Notes under the pieces: generated by a model | What the model saw: only the letters and a program-made list of their open reading frames with translations | Told to the model about the DNA's origin: nothing | The model's database searches: none | Made by a program: the position numbers and the translations under genes | Shown: positions 29,701 to 41,098 of the stretch, piece after piece | Layout of the letters: every line of letters starts with the position of its first letter | How positions within the stretch are numbered: position 1 is the first letter of the stretch | Source of the DNA: Pyrenophora tritici-repentis | Lineage: Eukaryota; Ascomycota; Dothideomycetes; Pleosporales; Pleosporaceae | Direction: 5' to 3' | Assembly: GCF_003171515.1 (NCBI RefSeq) | Contig: NC_089397.1 | Location: 372,001-436,000 of the forward strand | Length of the DNA stretch: 64,000 nt

Positions 29701-31979
29701 CGGAGGCGCACTGGTCTATCGGCAAAACTGAGAGGTACCATGCACCTCTACGCCGCGCATGGGACATACTCTATGCAGAACTCACTGACACTATGTCCGA
29801 CGACGCGATTCTCCAGATGGCTGTGAAGGCTGTCAACGATACTGCTGGCCCCGATGGACTAGTCCCGACGCTACTGGTCTTTGGAGCGTACCCACGAATG
29901 ACTGCAGAGTCACCGCCATCCCCGTCAATGGTCAAGCGCAGCGAGGCTATTCAAAAGGCGACGAAAGCCCTACGCAAGATCACGGCAGAGCACCAAGTTG
30001 CAGACGCCTTGAACACCCGCAATGGACCAGCCACTGCAGACATGCTCGCGCTCCCACTCCAGAGCGAAGTCTTAGTATGGAGAGAGAGTGATGGCTGGAA
30101 TGGCCCGTACAAGATCGCCAGTACAGATGGCCACAACGTCACTGTTGACATGGTCAATGGTCCAACGACATTCAGATCCACTGTCGTCAAGCCATACTAC
30201 AGACCGGACCACCTTTGGAGCGACCCCGATGCGCCACACGCGCCGAATGAGCCGCATGAGCCGGTAGCAGTACCACCGGCAGTGCAACCACGCAGGAGAG
30301 GCCGCCCTCCAGGGTCAAAGAACAAGCGGAAGGCGCACGCGTACATCACCAAGAAGGAGCAGGACGATCTTGAGCTAGCTATCAAGCTACGTAACGATGG
30401 AGTGATCACAACCTCAGGCGCCCCCTTTGAAGCGTCTGATGACCAAGAGATCAGCGACCTCGTAGGTCGTGGAGTCTTTAAATTTGAGCAATACGACGAG
30501 AGGCTACACAGCAAGATCCGGATCTTCAAGTCACGCCTAGTACGTGAGGTCAAGGGAAAGACAACCAAGCCCTATGAGAAATCCCGCCTAGTTATCCAAG
30601 GCTACCAGGACCACGGCAAGGAGACTATTCTGACGCAATCTCCAACCATACAGCGATGTAGCCAGCGCCTGATTATGTCGCTGGCGCCCGAGATGGTACA
30701 ACGCGGAATGAACATCGAGCTCCGTGACATTACGCAGGCGTATCCCCAGGCGCAGACAACCCTGAAGAGGACGATACTCGCACATCTTCCTACTGAGCTA
30801 GTCCATCGATATCCAGAAGGCACGCTACTCCATGTGATCAAGCCGCTGTATGGAATCGCTGAGGCAGGAGTCCACTGGTGGACAACGTATCATGGACACC
30901 ATTGCAAGGAACTGGACATGGCAACATCGACGTACGACCCATGCCTATTGATCACGAACAGAGACGACGCAGGCATCTTCGGCATCGTTGGCATGCAGAC
31001 AGACGACACTCTCATGCTCGGGACACCAGCGTTCTCGTCACGTGAAGAGAAGAAGATCCAGAAGGCAGAGTTCAGGTCAAAGCCAAAAGCAAGGCTGACA
31101 CCAGAAGTGCAGTTAGACTTCAATGGATGTACACTCACGATGGACGCCAGCAGAGTCTTGACCCTTAGGCAGAAAGGACAAGGAGGAAGGATCAGGCTTG
31201 TGGATATCAGGGCACCCGACCGCGCGCAACAGTACACCGAGCAGCGCGCCCGCGGAGCGTACATCGCATCAACATGCCAACCAGAGGCGTCATTTGACCT
31301 GTCCGTCGCTGCTCAAGCTCAGCAACCATCAGACGAGGACATCAAGGCACTCAACAAACGCCTGAAATGGCAGATGGAGAATCTCGATCGTGGCCTGCGC
31401 TACGTCACTGTCAATCTTATGGAGGCCAAGTTGATGGTCTTTGTGGATGGCTCCTTTGCCAACAACAAGGACCTCAGCTCACAGCTAGGCTTTGTCCTTA
31501 TGCTCGTCAACGAGTCTATTGACGTCAACACCTTCACAATACAGGGCAACGTGATCCACTACAGCTCTACAAAATGCAAGCGCATCACACGGAGCGTACT
31601 GGCCTCAGAGATCTACGGCATGGTCAACGGCTTTGACATAGGCATTGCAGTTGCAACCACGCTGAGGATAGTTACAGAACGACTTAGACTACCTGCAATT
31701 CCCTTGGTTATCTGTACAGACTCGTACTCCTTGTACGAGTGCCTAGTAAAGCTTGGGACGACGAAGGAAAAGCGTCTCATGATCGACATCATGGCGCTGC
31801 GCCAATCATATGAGCGTCGCGAGATCACGGAGATCCGCTGGATCAATGGTGAAGACAATCCTGCAGACGCCTTCACCAAGGCATCGCCAAACCGCGCTCT
31901 TGAACGCTTTATTGACGGCAATAAGCTGACAGTCCGAGTAGAGGGATGGGTGCAGAGGCCGACAAGCTTTGATGGTTGA
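26702..31979 (+). pseudogene. Copia-A1 gag-pol, broken by a LINE fragment and a 1-nt loss
   Basis: Three frames carry the coding region: 26702-27481 and 27508-28326 (gag) and 28203-31979 (end of gag to RNase H). The first break is a 47-bp gain at 27471-27517 that brings in a TAA. The second is loss of one T near 28056 (CCCGACAAG where Copia-A2 has CCCTGATAAG). Downstream are an Arg/Gly-rich segment, the CFVC zinc knuckle, protease DTGA, the integrase HHCC and DDE core, reverse transcriptase and RNase H, all without stops. A repeated Gln/Pro tract lies in gag about 27270-27390 and is longer than in Copia-A2. Intact Pol with broken Gag suggests dependence on Copia-A2-type partners. Confidence 0.9.
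27471..27503 (+). mobile_element. 33-nt LINE 3'-end insertion in Copia-A1 gag
   Basis: The insert TAGGGCGTTAAACCATAATC (first 20 nt) plus an ATCAAC-type tail matches the 3' end of the LINE at 61291-62548, read on the minus strand near 61295-61330, over about 30 identical bases. It is flanked by a 14-bp duplication, ACACATGAGCGGTA (27457-27470 and 27504-27517). This is an extremely 5'-truncated target-primed LINE insertion. It adds 47 bp in all, which shifts the frame and adds a stop. Confidence 0.85.
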
Positions 31980-32063
31980 TGCTACACACAGTTACCATCA
32001 ACACATACTGTCACTACCGATACAAGCAGAGTTACTAGCTACCCAGAAAGAAAAGACTTCCAG

Positions 32064-32255
32064 TGTCGGATCGTGAGTATCGGTAGAGACGTCGGCTGCT
32101 GGACACTTCGGCCCGACTTCGGCCCACCTTGCGCAGAGATTAGGTATACCTTCGTAGCAGCTATGTTCGTAGACAATCAATCACCATCACCGAACAGAAT
32201 GCATTCCTAGTTATCGTTATTTCCTTTCAGCACTAGTGCTATAGACCTTCCAACA
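32064..32255 (+). repeat. Copia-A1 3' LTR
   Basis: It is 192 bp, reads the same as the 5' LTR, and is followed by the target duplication ATTAT. Confidence 0.95.
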
Positions 32256-32604
32256 ATTATTATTATTACAGTAGGGTGACAAAAAATAAACAACATTAAA
32301 AAAGGTAGCTTTTTTAAAGCTATATATCTAGACAACTAGACTAGCTAGAACTATAATTTTTAGTGTTTTGAAAAGCTAAGAACTTCTTCTTAAGGTGAGC
32401 CTCCCAATATACCTGCTTAGTAGGCACTTAGGAGAAGATAAGCAGCAGTAAATATAGAGATAAAAAATATCCTAGTTTAATGCAGCTACAACTTTTTAGT
32501 GAGCGTAGAAAAAGTTCTAGAAAAAAATATGTGATACTAGCTTATATAAGCATTATGTAAGCAGAATTAGAACTAGGGTATTATACTTACTTATTTTTTA
32601 AATC

Positions 32605-32830
32605 TGTTGAGAATATCTGGGTTCAGTCCAGGTAGAAGGTGCTTGGGGATCACATGATGTGCTGGTGTGGCAGGCACTGCCCGGTGGGCAATAGCACCCA
32701 CCACAATAAAGTGAGACCTAGACACCGAACCACGATAGTTAATACAATACGTTGCAGCCACCCCGCCTTGTCCCTCCTCCCACTCGGTTATCCATAGTAG
32801 TCATACTACTAGAGGGACCTTGTTCCAATA
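32605..32830. repeat. Small LTR-like insertion in M2
   Basis: The segment starts TGTTGAGAATATCTGG, ends TTCCAATA and is flanked by AAATC on both sides (32600-32604 and 32831-32835). Comparison with M3 shows a clean interruption. It is not RIP-mutated. Like the insert at 5824-6019 it ends in TA, not CA. The start resembles sequence at about 40007 (GTTGAGAATAT). Confidence 0.6.
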
Positions 32831-32952
32831 AAATCTAAGTTTAAAAAAAGGACGCTAAAAAAAGACGCTAAAATCACGAAAGCTTCTCCTAGTCTTATTC
32901 TATATATTTTTCTCTTTCTAATCTCTATTTTTCTCTTCTATATTACCTCTCT

Positions 32953-33840
32953 ATGTCTATTAAACTTTCGAAATTTGAAAAAGAAGTTTATACTCTATCT
33001 TTACAACAGCTATCTACTAGTGCTATTAGTACTATCCTAGAAAAGTCTTCTAGATCTATTACAGACGCTTTACAACGTATTAAGAAGAAAAAAAGTACTT
33101 TTTTACTACTTTCTAAGCCTAAACTAGGTCGCCCTTCTAAGATCTCTAAAAGAGCTACTAGAGTAGTTAATAGAGACTTAAAACGAAGTCCTAAAAAGAC
33201 AAATTAACGCATTTTAGAAAAGAACAATCTCGATTTCTTTACTAGAAGCCTACAACGTCTATTAAAAGTAGAGAAATACTCTGTTTCTACTGCTAAGAAA
33301 AAACAGCTTTTAAACGCAAAAAAAGCTGCTTTACGGAATAAATACGCTAAGAAGACACTTAAAATTCTAAAATATATACACTTTAACAAAGTTATATTTT
33401 CAGACGAGTCTTCTATACAGCGTAGACACGGTGCTAGGCAAGAATACGTTAGAAAGAGAAGAAACAAGAGAACTGGCAAAGAACAAGTCTGTACAACTAC
33501 TTTAAGTGAGTTTGAAAAAAATCTGAATAACTTGTTTTATTCTCCTACAGATCTAGTATTTCTCTAGTTTTTTAGATTATTTTTATCTAGCTTACTAACT
33601 AAGTTATAGCCCGAGACATTACTATCTCTGTTTGGGGAGCTATTTGGTTAGGTGGAAGATCTAAGTTATATATAACTAGAACGCCACAAGAACCTAGAAG
33701 CTTTACAAATACAAGATATATACGATAGGTTTTAAATGTAATTGTTAAACCTCTATTTAAAAGAGGTGAGAAAGCATTACTTTATTCACAGCTTTAAAAG
33801 ACTCTAACTAAGTTATTTCTTATTATTTTTCAAAACTTCT
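32953..33840 (+). pseudogene. M2 transposase, N-terminal part with stops
   Basis: An open frame of 84 codons (to 33207) carries a helix-turn-helix, a Lys-rich stretch and a GRPS linker (LGRPSKISKRATRVV). After the TAA the same frame continues: EKNNLDFFTRSLQRLLK, then the first catalytic motif VIFSDESSIQRRHGARQEYV (about 33389-33448). It then stops repeatedly and is cut at about 33845 before the second catalytic Asp. The first DDE aspartate is kept here, unlike M1. Confidence 0.8.
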
Positions 33841-34130
33841 TTTAGATATGGAAAGCTAAAAGATTACGGACGTAGACGCCGTGCTCACTACTATCGCACG
33901 GAGTAGGACAGCCGAGCACACGTACCCTCTTGCACAATTATTCATTCTCAATTTAGGAGCGACGTGCCACATTACAAACAATCTAGATTAGATATATAAC
34001 TACCACCCGTTATTATTGAAAGACTACATATAGGCTAGTAGTATAAAGATTTAGATATAGGGATATAGGACTACAGATATCACGCTGTAATATTAGTATA
34101 AGACAACAAAGCTAGTACTACAGTGTCCGT

Positions 34131-36211
34131 GCGCGCAATGCGCGGATTCGCGTAATGCGCCGCCCAACAACACCATCTCAAATCCAAAAAAGAGGCTATA
34201 GATCACCACACAAAAGCTATTATCGCAAGATTTTATAGAGTAGTAGTATTTTAATGCCCCTAATTACTTTGCGCTACTTATATTTGCTCGGCAATCTAAT
34301 GTTCCGGCCGTAGCGGCTCACTTTTGGTGGTGGGGCTGGTGCAGCTCCTGAGGCCTCTTCAACAGCTGCAGCATCCGCAACACGTTTTTAACGCTTATTG
34401 CGATTACTAGAGCTTATTAAAGCCTTACGCTTACCGTTTTGGGACTGTTGGATAGCTTTTTTGGAGTCACGATTGGCCTTTTTGCGGGCGCGTTTAGCCT
34501 CCTTCTCGGCCTTCTCCTTTATCCTCCTCTCCCTAGCTGCCTCTCGTTCGGCACGCTTCTCCTGAGCTAATCGAAGCTTGTATAACCTTGCCTAGTCTCT
34601 TAACTCTTTTATCTTAGCTTTTTTAAGCGCCTCCTGATCTCTCTGTTGTTCTATTTAGATCCTACGCTCCTTGGCCTCCCGGATCTTCCTTGGCGACTAG
34701 AAAATAGCTCCCCTATAATAGTTATCCTTGTTTTTTTTAGAGTTTTAAGGGGTAGCTTTTTTGCTGGTGAGCCCTTCTACTTGACCTATCTAGGAGACCC
34801 CTTACCTCCTTGAAGGAGCGTATTTTAGGTGGCGAGATGATGGATGGTTCTCTGGAGTCTTTTCACCTCCCTACTCTTCCTTTCACCCTTGGCTATTTTA
34901 ACGACTAGTGAATAGACCCTGCGCTAATCTGACCCGTCGATAGGCTCCGTTGACTCCTCGTCCTTATCTACTACCTTAGGGGTAGTATAGGTGAATCTTT
35001 TGAGTACACGAGCTAGATTAGGTGGCTAGATGCTGGTGGTGGTGAAGGCCTTTTTAATAAGCTTAGGCCTAAAAGTAGATATCCAGGCGGGCTAAAAAAG
35101 GTCGGAGAAGTCTCCTTTTCTCATTTTGGAGAAGCCCTAGGTGGTGTAGGTGAAGGTAGTTAGCTTATTTGTATAGGCAGCTAATAAAGGCCTAAACATC
35201 GTAACATCTAGGGGCTAGAGGGTATAGGTTGAATAAGAAAGAAAGATAGTTAGGAGAATCCTGTACTTATTGTAATAGTCTAAAAACTCCTGACTTATAT
35301 GAGATCCGTGCCTATCTATAATAAGTAATTAATGTGAATAGAGCGTTTTAGACCTTGTAGCTAGCTCAAACACTTCCTTAAGCTAGGCAAGCCCTATCTT
35401 ATTATTCGACTATCTAGATTTGGATGAGCTAATAAATACTAGATAAGCTGATTAGGCAACGACGTCTACCTAGTCTGATTAGAGGCCTCCTAAGCCACCT
35501 TAATAGATAATACTAGGCGGCAAAACTGATCTATCAGCGCAAATACAAGCTAGGATCGAAATCCACTCGCGAGATCTGTCCTGAACCCCTGTAGTAACCT
35601 CCTCTTTCTCCCACATACGCCTGCTGAATACTCGTTTTGATCTGCTGGTAACGCCTATAAAAAACCCCTTTTCGTCTATGTTGTAGATGTCCCCTGGCCT
35701 AATCTTATACTCCTTGATTTTCTTGTGTAACAGGTTAAAGTACAGCTTGTATTTGACTCCTGAATCAGCTCTGTGGCGTGCCCGATCTATGCCCCTAGTC
35801 CATTTTGAGATGAGATGATTAGAGTTTCTTTTAAGAAATCTATTCACCTAGCTCTCGCTAACGTTAGTGCCGGCAACGGAGGATGCTAGGGAGCGTATAA
35901 TAGCTCTTGTAGGTGGCAAACGCTTCGCAGTAAGCCCCTAAATATAGTGTACTATCTCCTTTTCTTGATCTAGATGGAGTTTTCGATGTGCGTTGGAGCG
36001 GGGTTGCGTAAGCTCCTTATGCCTTCTGATCAACGTAGATCTCACAACTCTAAACTCTTTTGCAATTTTTGTATACGAGAATCCTTCACCAGGTCCGTGC
36101 GCGTCGATTGCTGCAATCGCAGCTTCAATCGGATCCATATTGGTGGCGCTGTGGATGGTTGAGGTGAAAGTAATTTGTGGTTGACCCCTCGCATTGCGCG
36201 CACGGACACGG
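34131..36211 (-). mobile_element. Pogo2: pogo/Fot1 transposon in Copia-B
   Basis: It is 2081 bp with termini CAGTGTCCGTGCGCGCAATG and its inverse, flanked by TA (34129-34130 and 36212-36213). The Copia-B copy at 63600 lacks it, which confirms the insertion site. The termini again contain paired GC-rich motifs (GCGCAATGCG, GCGTAATGCG). It is less damaged than Pogo3. Confidence 0.92.
34400..36138 (-). pseudogene. Pogo2 transposase with a few stops
   Basis: On the minus strand it starts MDPIEAAIAAIDAHGPGEGF at 36138, with a helix-turn-helix (SYTKIAKEFRVVRSTLIRRH). After a stop it continues with FLKRNSNHLISKWTRGIDRA and a long open piece (35847-35500) with DIYNIDEKGFFIGV, the intact first DDE motif. 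The downstream DDE part and the Lys-rich coiled-coil C-terminus (about 34400-35400) contain more stops. The number of stops is lower than in Pogo1 or Pogo3, so this copy is younger or less exposed to RIP. Confidence 0.82.
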
Positions 36212-39200
36212 TACGAGATGTAGCAATCTGCCTAGAGATTGTATATAATCTAGTGTCCTTCTAACTGCTACGGTAAAGAGGAATCTAGTAGGATACTAAA
36301 TTAAACCTAACTAACCTACGAGGACTAGATAATTAAATTACTAGGAACCTCTTAGAAACCTTTAGCTAGTGGGTATTAGAGGACAGTCTTCTACCCTAGG
36401 CATTTGTCTATACAAGAGCCATCACAACACGCACGCAGAGAGGACTAAAGAAGGCTTTAGCAATGCTATAGCACAAGAGACTTAGCCACCTAGGACTAGT
36501 AGTAATCAAGCACCTCGTGTAGTAGTCTAAGGGGGTGCGAGTTTAAGGGGTAACAATAGTACAATGCGACTCCTGCGGAATAGCTAAGTCTAAGAGATAG
36601 ATACGACGTTTACTGCGAACTAACGACAAAGGCCTAGGAGAGCGACTCGCTATCGACTTCTATATATATAAAGCCCAGGCGATTATAAAAGAGAAGAGCT
36701 AAATGCTTATTACTAATTGTTTATTAGGCCTCTAATATGACCTATACTTTACTAATAACTAGATAGCTAAGTCTATTATCTAGCTACTTACAGCTTTCTT
36801 CTTATTTATAAAGAACTATTATAATATATCCGTTAAGACTATAGAGTCTAATAATAAGATCACAACTATGAAGCTAGATATTAAGCGATAGCTAGCAACA
36901 CAGGGCATTAGAGTTAAGCCCTCAGCCCTAGACATACAGGCATAAAACGGTAGAGCTAAGCGCTCAGGGGGTGTAAACAAGGAGAAGGCACGCGTAATAC
37001 GACTTAACGCTAACCTCTCTTAGGGACTATAGCTAGAAATTACTTAAGCCGCAGTCTATCTCTACAACATAACCCTAAACTATAATAATTACTAAAAGAC
37101 ACTATACGAAGTCTTCTTTACGCGAGTAGCGTTTAGTAACGGAATAGTTATATCTCTTAGAAAACTAAACCTTACTTACCTTAAGGCATATAGCTGCAAA
37201 GCCTTTGCTATAACAGATAATACCTATAGAGGAAAGTCTCGTCTACAGCGTCTCGACCTAAAGGCATAGATTAGATACCTAGTTAGATACTAATTATTAA
37301 ATATCTATCGCATCTAGATACCCTTACTCGCTAAAGTAATTAGCACTAGAGACGTTGTTTTCGACGAAAACTTATTATTTAATAGTAAGACTAAAGACCT
37401 AATAGATAGCCTTATATATAGTACGCTAGAAGAAACTGCGATATATATAAAGACTATTAAGCTGCTAACACTATCGCAGTAACTAGAGACAAAGTCCTTC
37501 TACAAAGATAGTCTACTAGAGGAGTTACTCGCTCAGGACAGCGAGGGCGACTAGCTAGGATAGTACTAAGGGAGGAAAATCTAGGACAGCTACCTAACAC
37601 CTCTAGCGACACCGCCACCCGCAGCGTTGCTCGCGCGGCTAATAGCAGGAGCATTGCTAGATAAGAAGGATTAACAAGGAACCCTTAAGACTGCCCTATA
37701 GGCAGCAGCGTTCATGGTGGGTATCTAAGCAAGAAAAGTTAAAGAATACAGAGGAGTAGCTATAGATAAAGCTATAATTATAAAAATGCTTGCTAAAAGC
37801 TTAAAGCCATATTATAGTTAGCAACTACCTCTGCTAATATGCTAAACTAAGCTTAACGACTACCTAAAAGTTGAACTATTTAAGGAATTAAAACAGTCCT
37901 ATCTAGCAAGCTACTACTAAATAAACTTATAGACAGAAATCTCTATAAAGAAAATTAAGTAAATAGGATTGTTAATCCTAGACTATATATAGGTATATAC
38001 CTACAAACTTAATAAGCATTACGAACTACTTAAGTGCAAGGCACGACTAGTTGTCTGCGGTAATTAGCAGCAAAACATCACATCGCAAGATAAATACGCA
38101 GCAACCTTCGCAAGCTAATCGTTCTAAATGCTAACTGTAATTGCAGTAAAGTACGACCTAGAGCTTAAATAGTATAACGTAGTAAACGCCTTCATGTATA
38201 CAATAATAGACTAAGAAGTATTTACAGGAATACTATATAGCTATTAGAAACTAGGCACTATACTAAAGCTTAATAAGGCATTATATAGACTGCGTATATC
38301 CCCGCTCTTCTAGCAGAAAGAGTTTATAGGCACTCTTAAAGAACTTAGTTTCTAAGAAGTATCTTACGAGCCCTGCTGTCTTATTAAAGGCGGCATTATT
38401 ATCTTCTTCTACGTAGACGACATTATACTAGCATACTATAAAGATATAGAGCAATCCGCCTAGTAGGCAATTACCTACTTTCAGGAGAAGTACCTCTTTA
38501 TAGGAGGAAATAACCTATAATAGTTCCTTAGCGTAGAGATTATTAGAGATTATAAATTAGGGACGATCTAACTGTCGCAGGCAGCCTACGCAGACAAGAT
38601 TAGTAGACTAGCTGACTATACTAACATTAGACACAACACGCTAATAGCGACTACTAAGCTACTCCCTAAAGATAGGCTCGCCTGCCTATTAGAGATTAAT
38701 AAATACTAGCTTAAGATAGGCTTACTCCTCTTCGCAGCTGTAACTACTAGACTAGATATTGCCTTTGCGACGTTACAGCTCGCCTGCTTTCTCTCTAATC
38801 TACAACTAGAGTACTATAATACTACTAACTATATTCTTCTATATCTACTAGTAATAAAACACCTCGCGCTATAACTTAGAGGAGGCACTAGACTGTAGAT
38901 AGCTAGCGACGCCTCCTTTACTAATAATACCCTAGATAGGAAAAGCTTATAAGGCTACGCAATTAAGCTGTTTAATAGACTTATCGCATAGAAAGCAAAT
39001 AAATAAGATACTATTATAATATTAACGATAGAAGCTAAGCTTCTCGCCCTGTCTTAAGTAGCTAAGGAAGCTCTATTCCTATCCTGTCTCCTTAAGGAGC
39101 TAAATATCTAGCTTAAGAACCCTAGTATTACTATTTAATACGATGATAAATAGACTATTTGCCTAGTTACTAAGAACGTCTTAAAGCTTTGAACTAAACT

Positions 39201-39493
39201 TAGATATGTCAATATACATAACTACTAGATTAGATAGGAGGTATTAACAGGCTAGATCCCCGTAGAGTACACGCCTACCGCGGATATAATCGCTAACGGT
39301 CTCACTAAATTATTGCTACTAAATAAATAGCTAGAATTCCTAAAATAACTAGAACTAGTCCCTACTAAGAAAATTCTAGCGAGAAACTCAGCACCGCTTA
39401 AAGAAATTCAAGAGAAACTTAAAAATCTTATAGTAAGCCTTAAGTAGGACTAAGTGCCTAGCTTATAAGCGTAAAGAGCGTCTAAGCTAAAGA

Positions 39494-39720
39494 GGTAAAT
39501 GAGATAATAGTACTATTAGAGATAAGAGCGTATAGACGCTAGGTTAGACTAGCGCGACCTAGCATCTGTAAGAGCTAATCGGATCACAGGAAGGCTTGGC
39601 ACCCCCTAGGTGTGCCCACAACCGTAGACAGAACCACAAAACAATTAACAATCAATATTATTACTATTATTACCTATTTTATCAGTATTCTAGATGAGAG
39701 TGAATATCTAACACTACTAA
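39494..39720 (+). repeat. Copia-B 3' LTR, RIP-mutated
   Basis: It matches the fragment at 26016-26180 over the blocks GATAATAG, TAGACTAGCGCGACC, GAAGGCTTGGCACCCCCTAG and GTGCCCACAACCGTAGA, with the C-to-T and G-to-A changes of RIP. The exact end is not visible because its partner is interrupted. Confidence 0.7.
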
Positions 39721-40028
39721 CTTAAATCTACGAAATACCTCGTAAGCAAAGTACTAGGGACGTCCTTGTAAATAACTATAAATCTTATAAGCTATACGAA
39801 AGCTAGCATAGAAGTGGTCCTTAGCGTGAAGTAAAAGGACTACCTTTAGATGGAAATGCCTAGCGTGTTATTAATACTATAAACTTAGAGTATGCTACTA
39901 TATTAATCTAGACTTAGCGCTAGAGTAGTAGACACTAAATAAAGCTATAAACAAATTAGTACAGTTTAAATATAAGAATAATATTTAGCTACAAAGGCTA
40001 ATCCGTTGAGAATATAGATCCTATATAC
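39721..40028. other. RIP-damaged sequence, family unknown
   Basis: TpA-rich, stop-rich sequence between the Copia-B LTR and LTR-D copy 1. No domain can be read. The last bases (GTTGAGAATAT near 40008) recall the start of the LTR-like insert at 32605. Confidence 0.4.
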
Positions 40029-40252
40029 TGTGGTGGAGGGATAGTCTCAATAGTCAGAAGAGAGGCTGTCGACCCGCAATTGGTAGAGAGTAGAGAAAAA
40101 GAAGGTATCCGAACAATAAACGGTAGTATTAAGAATGGTGTACGATAAAATGATCCGATGATCTCGAGCTTCTCCTCGCGGAGTCGCCCTGAAATACTCA
40201 ACCCTAGCGCCGATTACCTAACGCCGAACACGTGATAAGCTACTACACCACA
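40029..40252. repeat. LTR-D copy 1 (solo)
   Basis: It begins TGTGGTGGAGGGATAG and ends CTACTACACCACA. It matches 47487-47698 closely, apart from an extra block of about 12 bases. No internal element sequence adjoins it, so it is a solo LTR. It is not RIP-mutated. Flanking bases (TATAC and ACACG) do not match. Confidence 0.75.
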
Positions 40253-40452
40253 ACACGCACGCTAGCTCTAAAATAATGATATATAATAACGCCGGAGTAC
40301 TCTTAGTCACTAATTAAATGACTTAAAGGCCGGAAGATCACAGACGTAGACGCCGCTCTCACTACTAGACGGAGTAAGACCGCTAAGCATACGTACCCTC
40401 TCGCACAATTATCGATCCTTAATTTAGGAGCGACGTGCTATATTATAAATAG
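40253..40452 (+). pseudogene. Copia-B protease fragment
   Basis: From about 40318 the sequence is collinear with 63357-63490 and 33850-33985 (ATCACAGACGTAGACGCCGC, ACGTACCCTCTCGCACAATT), which covers the end of gag and the protease active site (LGATCYI). It stops abruptly at the Copia-A2 LTR. Confidence 0.7.
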
Positions 40453-40644
40453 TGTCGGATCGTGAGTATCGGTAGAGACGTCGGCTGCTGGACACTTCGG
40501 CCCGACTTCGGCCCACCTTGCGCAAGAGCTTAGGTATACCTTCGTAGCACCTATGTTCGTAGATATCAATTAGAACCACCGAACAGAATGCATTCCTAGT
40601 TATCGTTATTTCCCTTTACGCACTTAGTGCAAAGCCAACCAACA
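40453..40644 (+). repeat. Copia-A2 5' LTR
   Basis: It runs TGTCGGATCG to CCAACCAACA, 192 bp. The right half differs from the Copia-A1 LTR, with AGAACCACCGAACAG and CACTTAGTGCAAAGCC as typical variants. Confidence 0.94.
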
Positions 40645-41098
40645 CTGATCAGTGATTGCTTGAGGCGATCACAGACAGCAAGGAAGAAGAGACAGACCGC
40701 ATCTTTGACAGCCTCCCTAACGCACGACGTTATACTCCTGAGAGAAGATTCTGTGCTAAGAACAGAGCGAGGCAGAGATAACGCATAGCGATCAAAACCT
40801 CCCTCTAAGCTGCTAATCCAGGCCGAAGCTCGATTACAGCGCGTCAGCAACGCACAAAGACACACTGTTGAAATCCCGACGCGAGAAGTCTTGGGACGAC
40901 TACAGCACGTCAGCAGCGCAGAGCGACAGACTATTGATATCCCGACGCGAGAAGTCTCGGGACGACTATAGTGCGTCAGCAACGCGTAGCGATTCCGTAC
41001 GAGCGTCCCCGGACGATCCTATCACGTACAACCACAAGCGCTGGAACCGACCAACCAGCTAGACAAGACAAGGCAACGCGTCAATATACACCGGCACG
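40645..41098 (+). other. Copia-A2 leader with 66-bp tandem repeat
   Basis: The leader between LTR and gag-pol start contains two units of period 66 (CCCGACGCGAGAAGTC at 40875 and 40941), each with CGTCAGCA and GGGACGACTA. Copia-A1 has a shorter leader without this duplication. The first bases after the LTR, CTGATCAGTGATTGCTTGAG, are shared with Copia-A1 and should hold the primer-binding site, but I cannot match them to a tRNA. Confidence 0.75.

Larger units (their letters stand above)
26181..32255 (+). mobile_element. Copia-A1: full-length Copia element with a broken gag
   Basis: The element is 6075 bp with 192-bp LTRs (26181-26372, 32064-32255) starting TGTCGGATCG and ending CCAACA. It is flanked by ATTAT on both sides (26176-26180 and 32256-32260). 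It inserted in the LTR of Copia-B. It shows no RIP. Its gag-pol frame is broken twice in gag, while the related Copia-A2 (40453-46548) has the full frame. A purine-rich tract (AGAAAGAAAAGA) stands just before the 3' LTR. Confidence 0.96.
32269..33845 (+). mobile_element. Tc1/mariner M2, 3'-truncated
   Basis: The left terminus CAGTAGGGTGACAAAAAATA follows a TA and is shared with the end of M3. The copy lies in the Copia-B LTR. A 226-bp LTR-like insert interrupts the 5' untranslated part (32605-32830). It ends about 33845, where sequence changes abruptly to Copia-B gag-protease. The C-terminal half of the transposase and the right terminus are missing, so a deletion removed them together with the 5' internal part of Copia-B. 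Confidence 0.82.
33950..39480 (+). pseudogene. Copia-B pol, dead
   Basis: With stops ignored, the domains appear in normal Copia order: protease (LNLGATCHITN where DSGATxHI is usual, about 33950), integrase pieces after Pogo2 (about 36580-37300, GLRPxA-type end), then a spacer with PxTPPP-like sequence. Reverse transcriptase follows (VVNAFMYT about 38178; ALYRLRISPL about 38281; catalytic FFYVDDIILAY about 38406-38432), then RNase H (IASDASFTNNTLDRKS about 38905; TADIIANGLTK about 39290). The YVDD motif survives but at least forty stops do not allow translation. The DSG aspartate of the protease reads as Asn/Leu, as expected from RIP. Confidence 0.82.
33846..39493 (+). mobile_element. Copia-B internal region, heavily RIP-mutated, holding Pogo2
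   Basis: This is the coding body of an old Copia element whose 5' LTR is at 26016 and 3' LTR at 39494. It begins within gag-protease because the M2 junction deleted the 5' part. Pogo2 splits it at 34131-36211, with TA on both sides. TpA-rich sequence and dozens of TAG/TAA stops mark strong RIP. Related pieces lie at 5309-6376, about 40318-40452 and 63110-63919. Confidence 0.85.

Noticed and set aside
28319..31921. Many open frames of 60-125 codons on the minus strand of Copia-A1 (and the same in Copia-A2)
   Set aside because: They are antisense shadows of the conserved gag-pol frame, equal in both copies because the sense protein is conserved.
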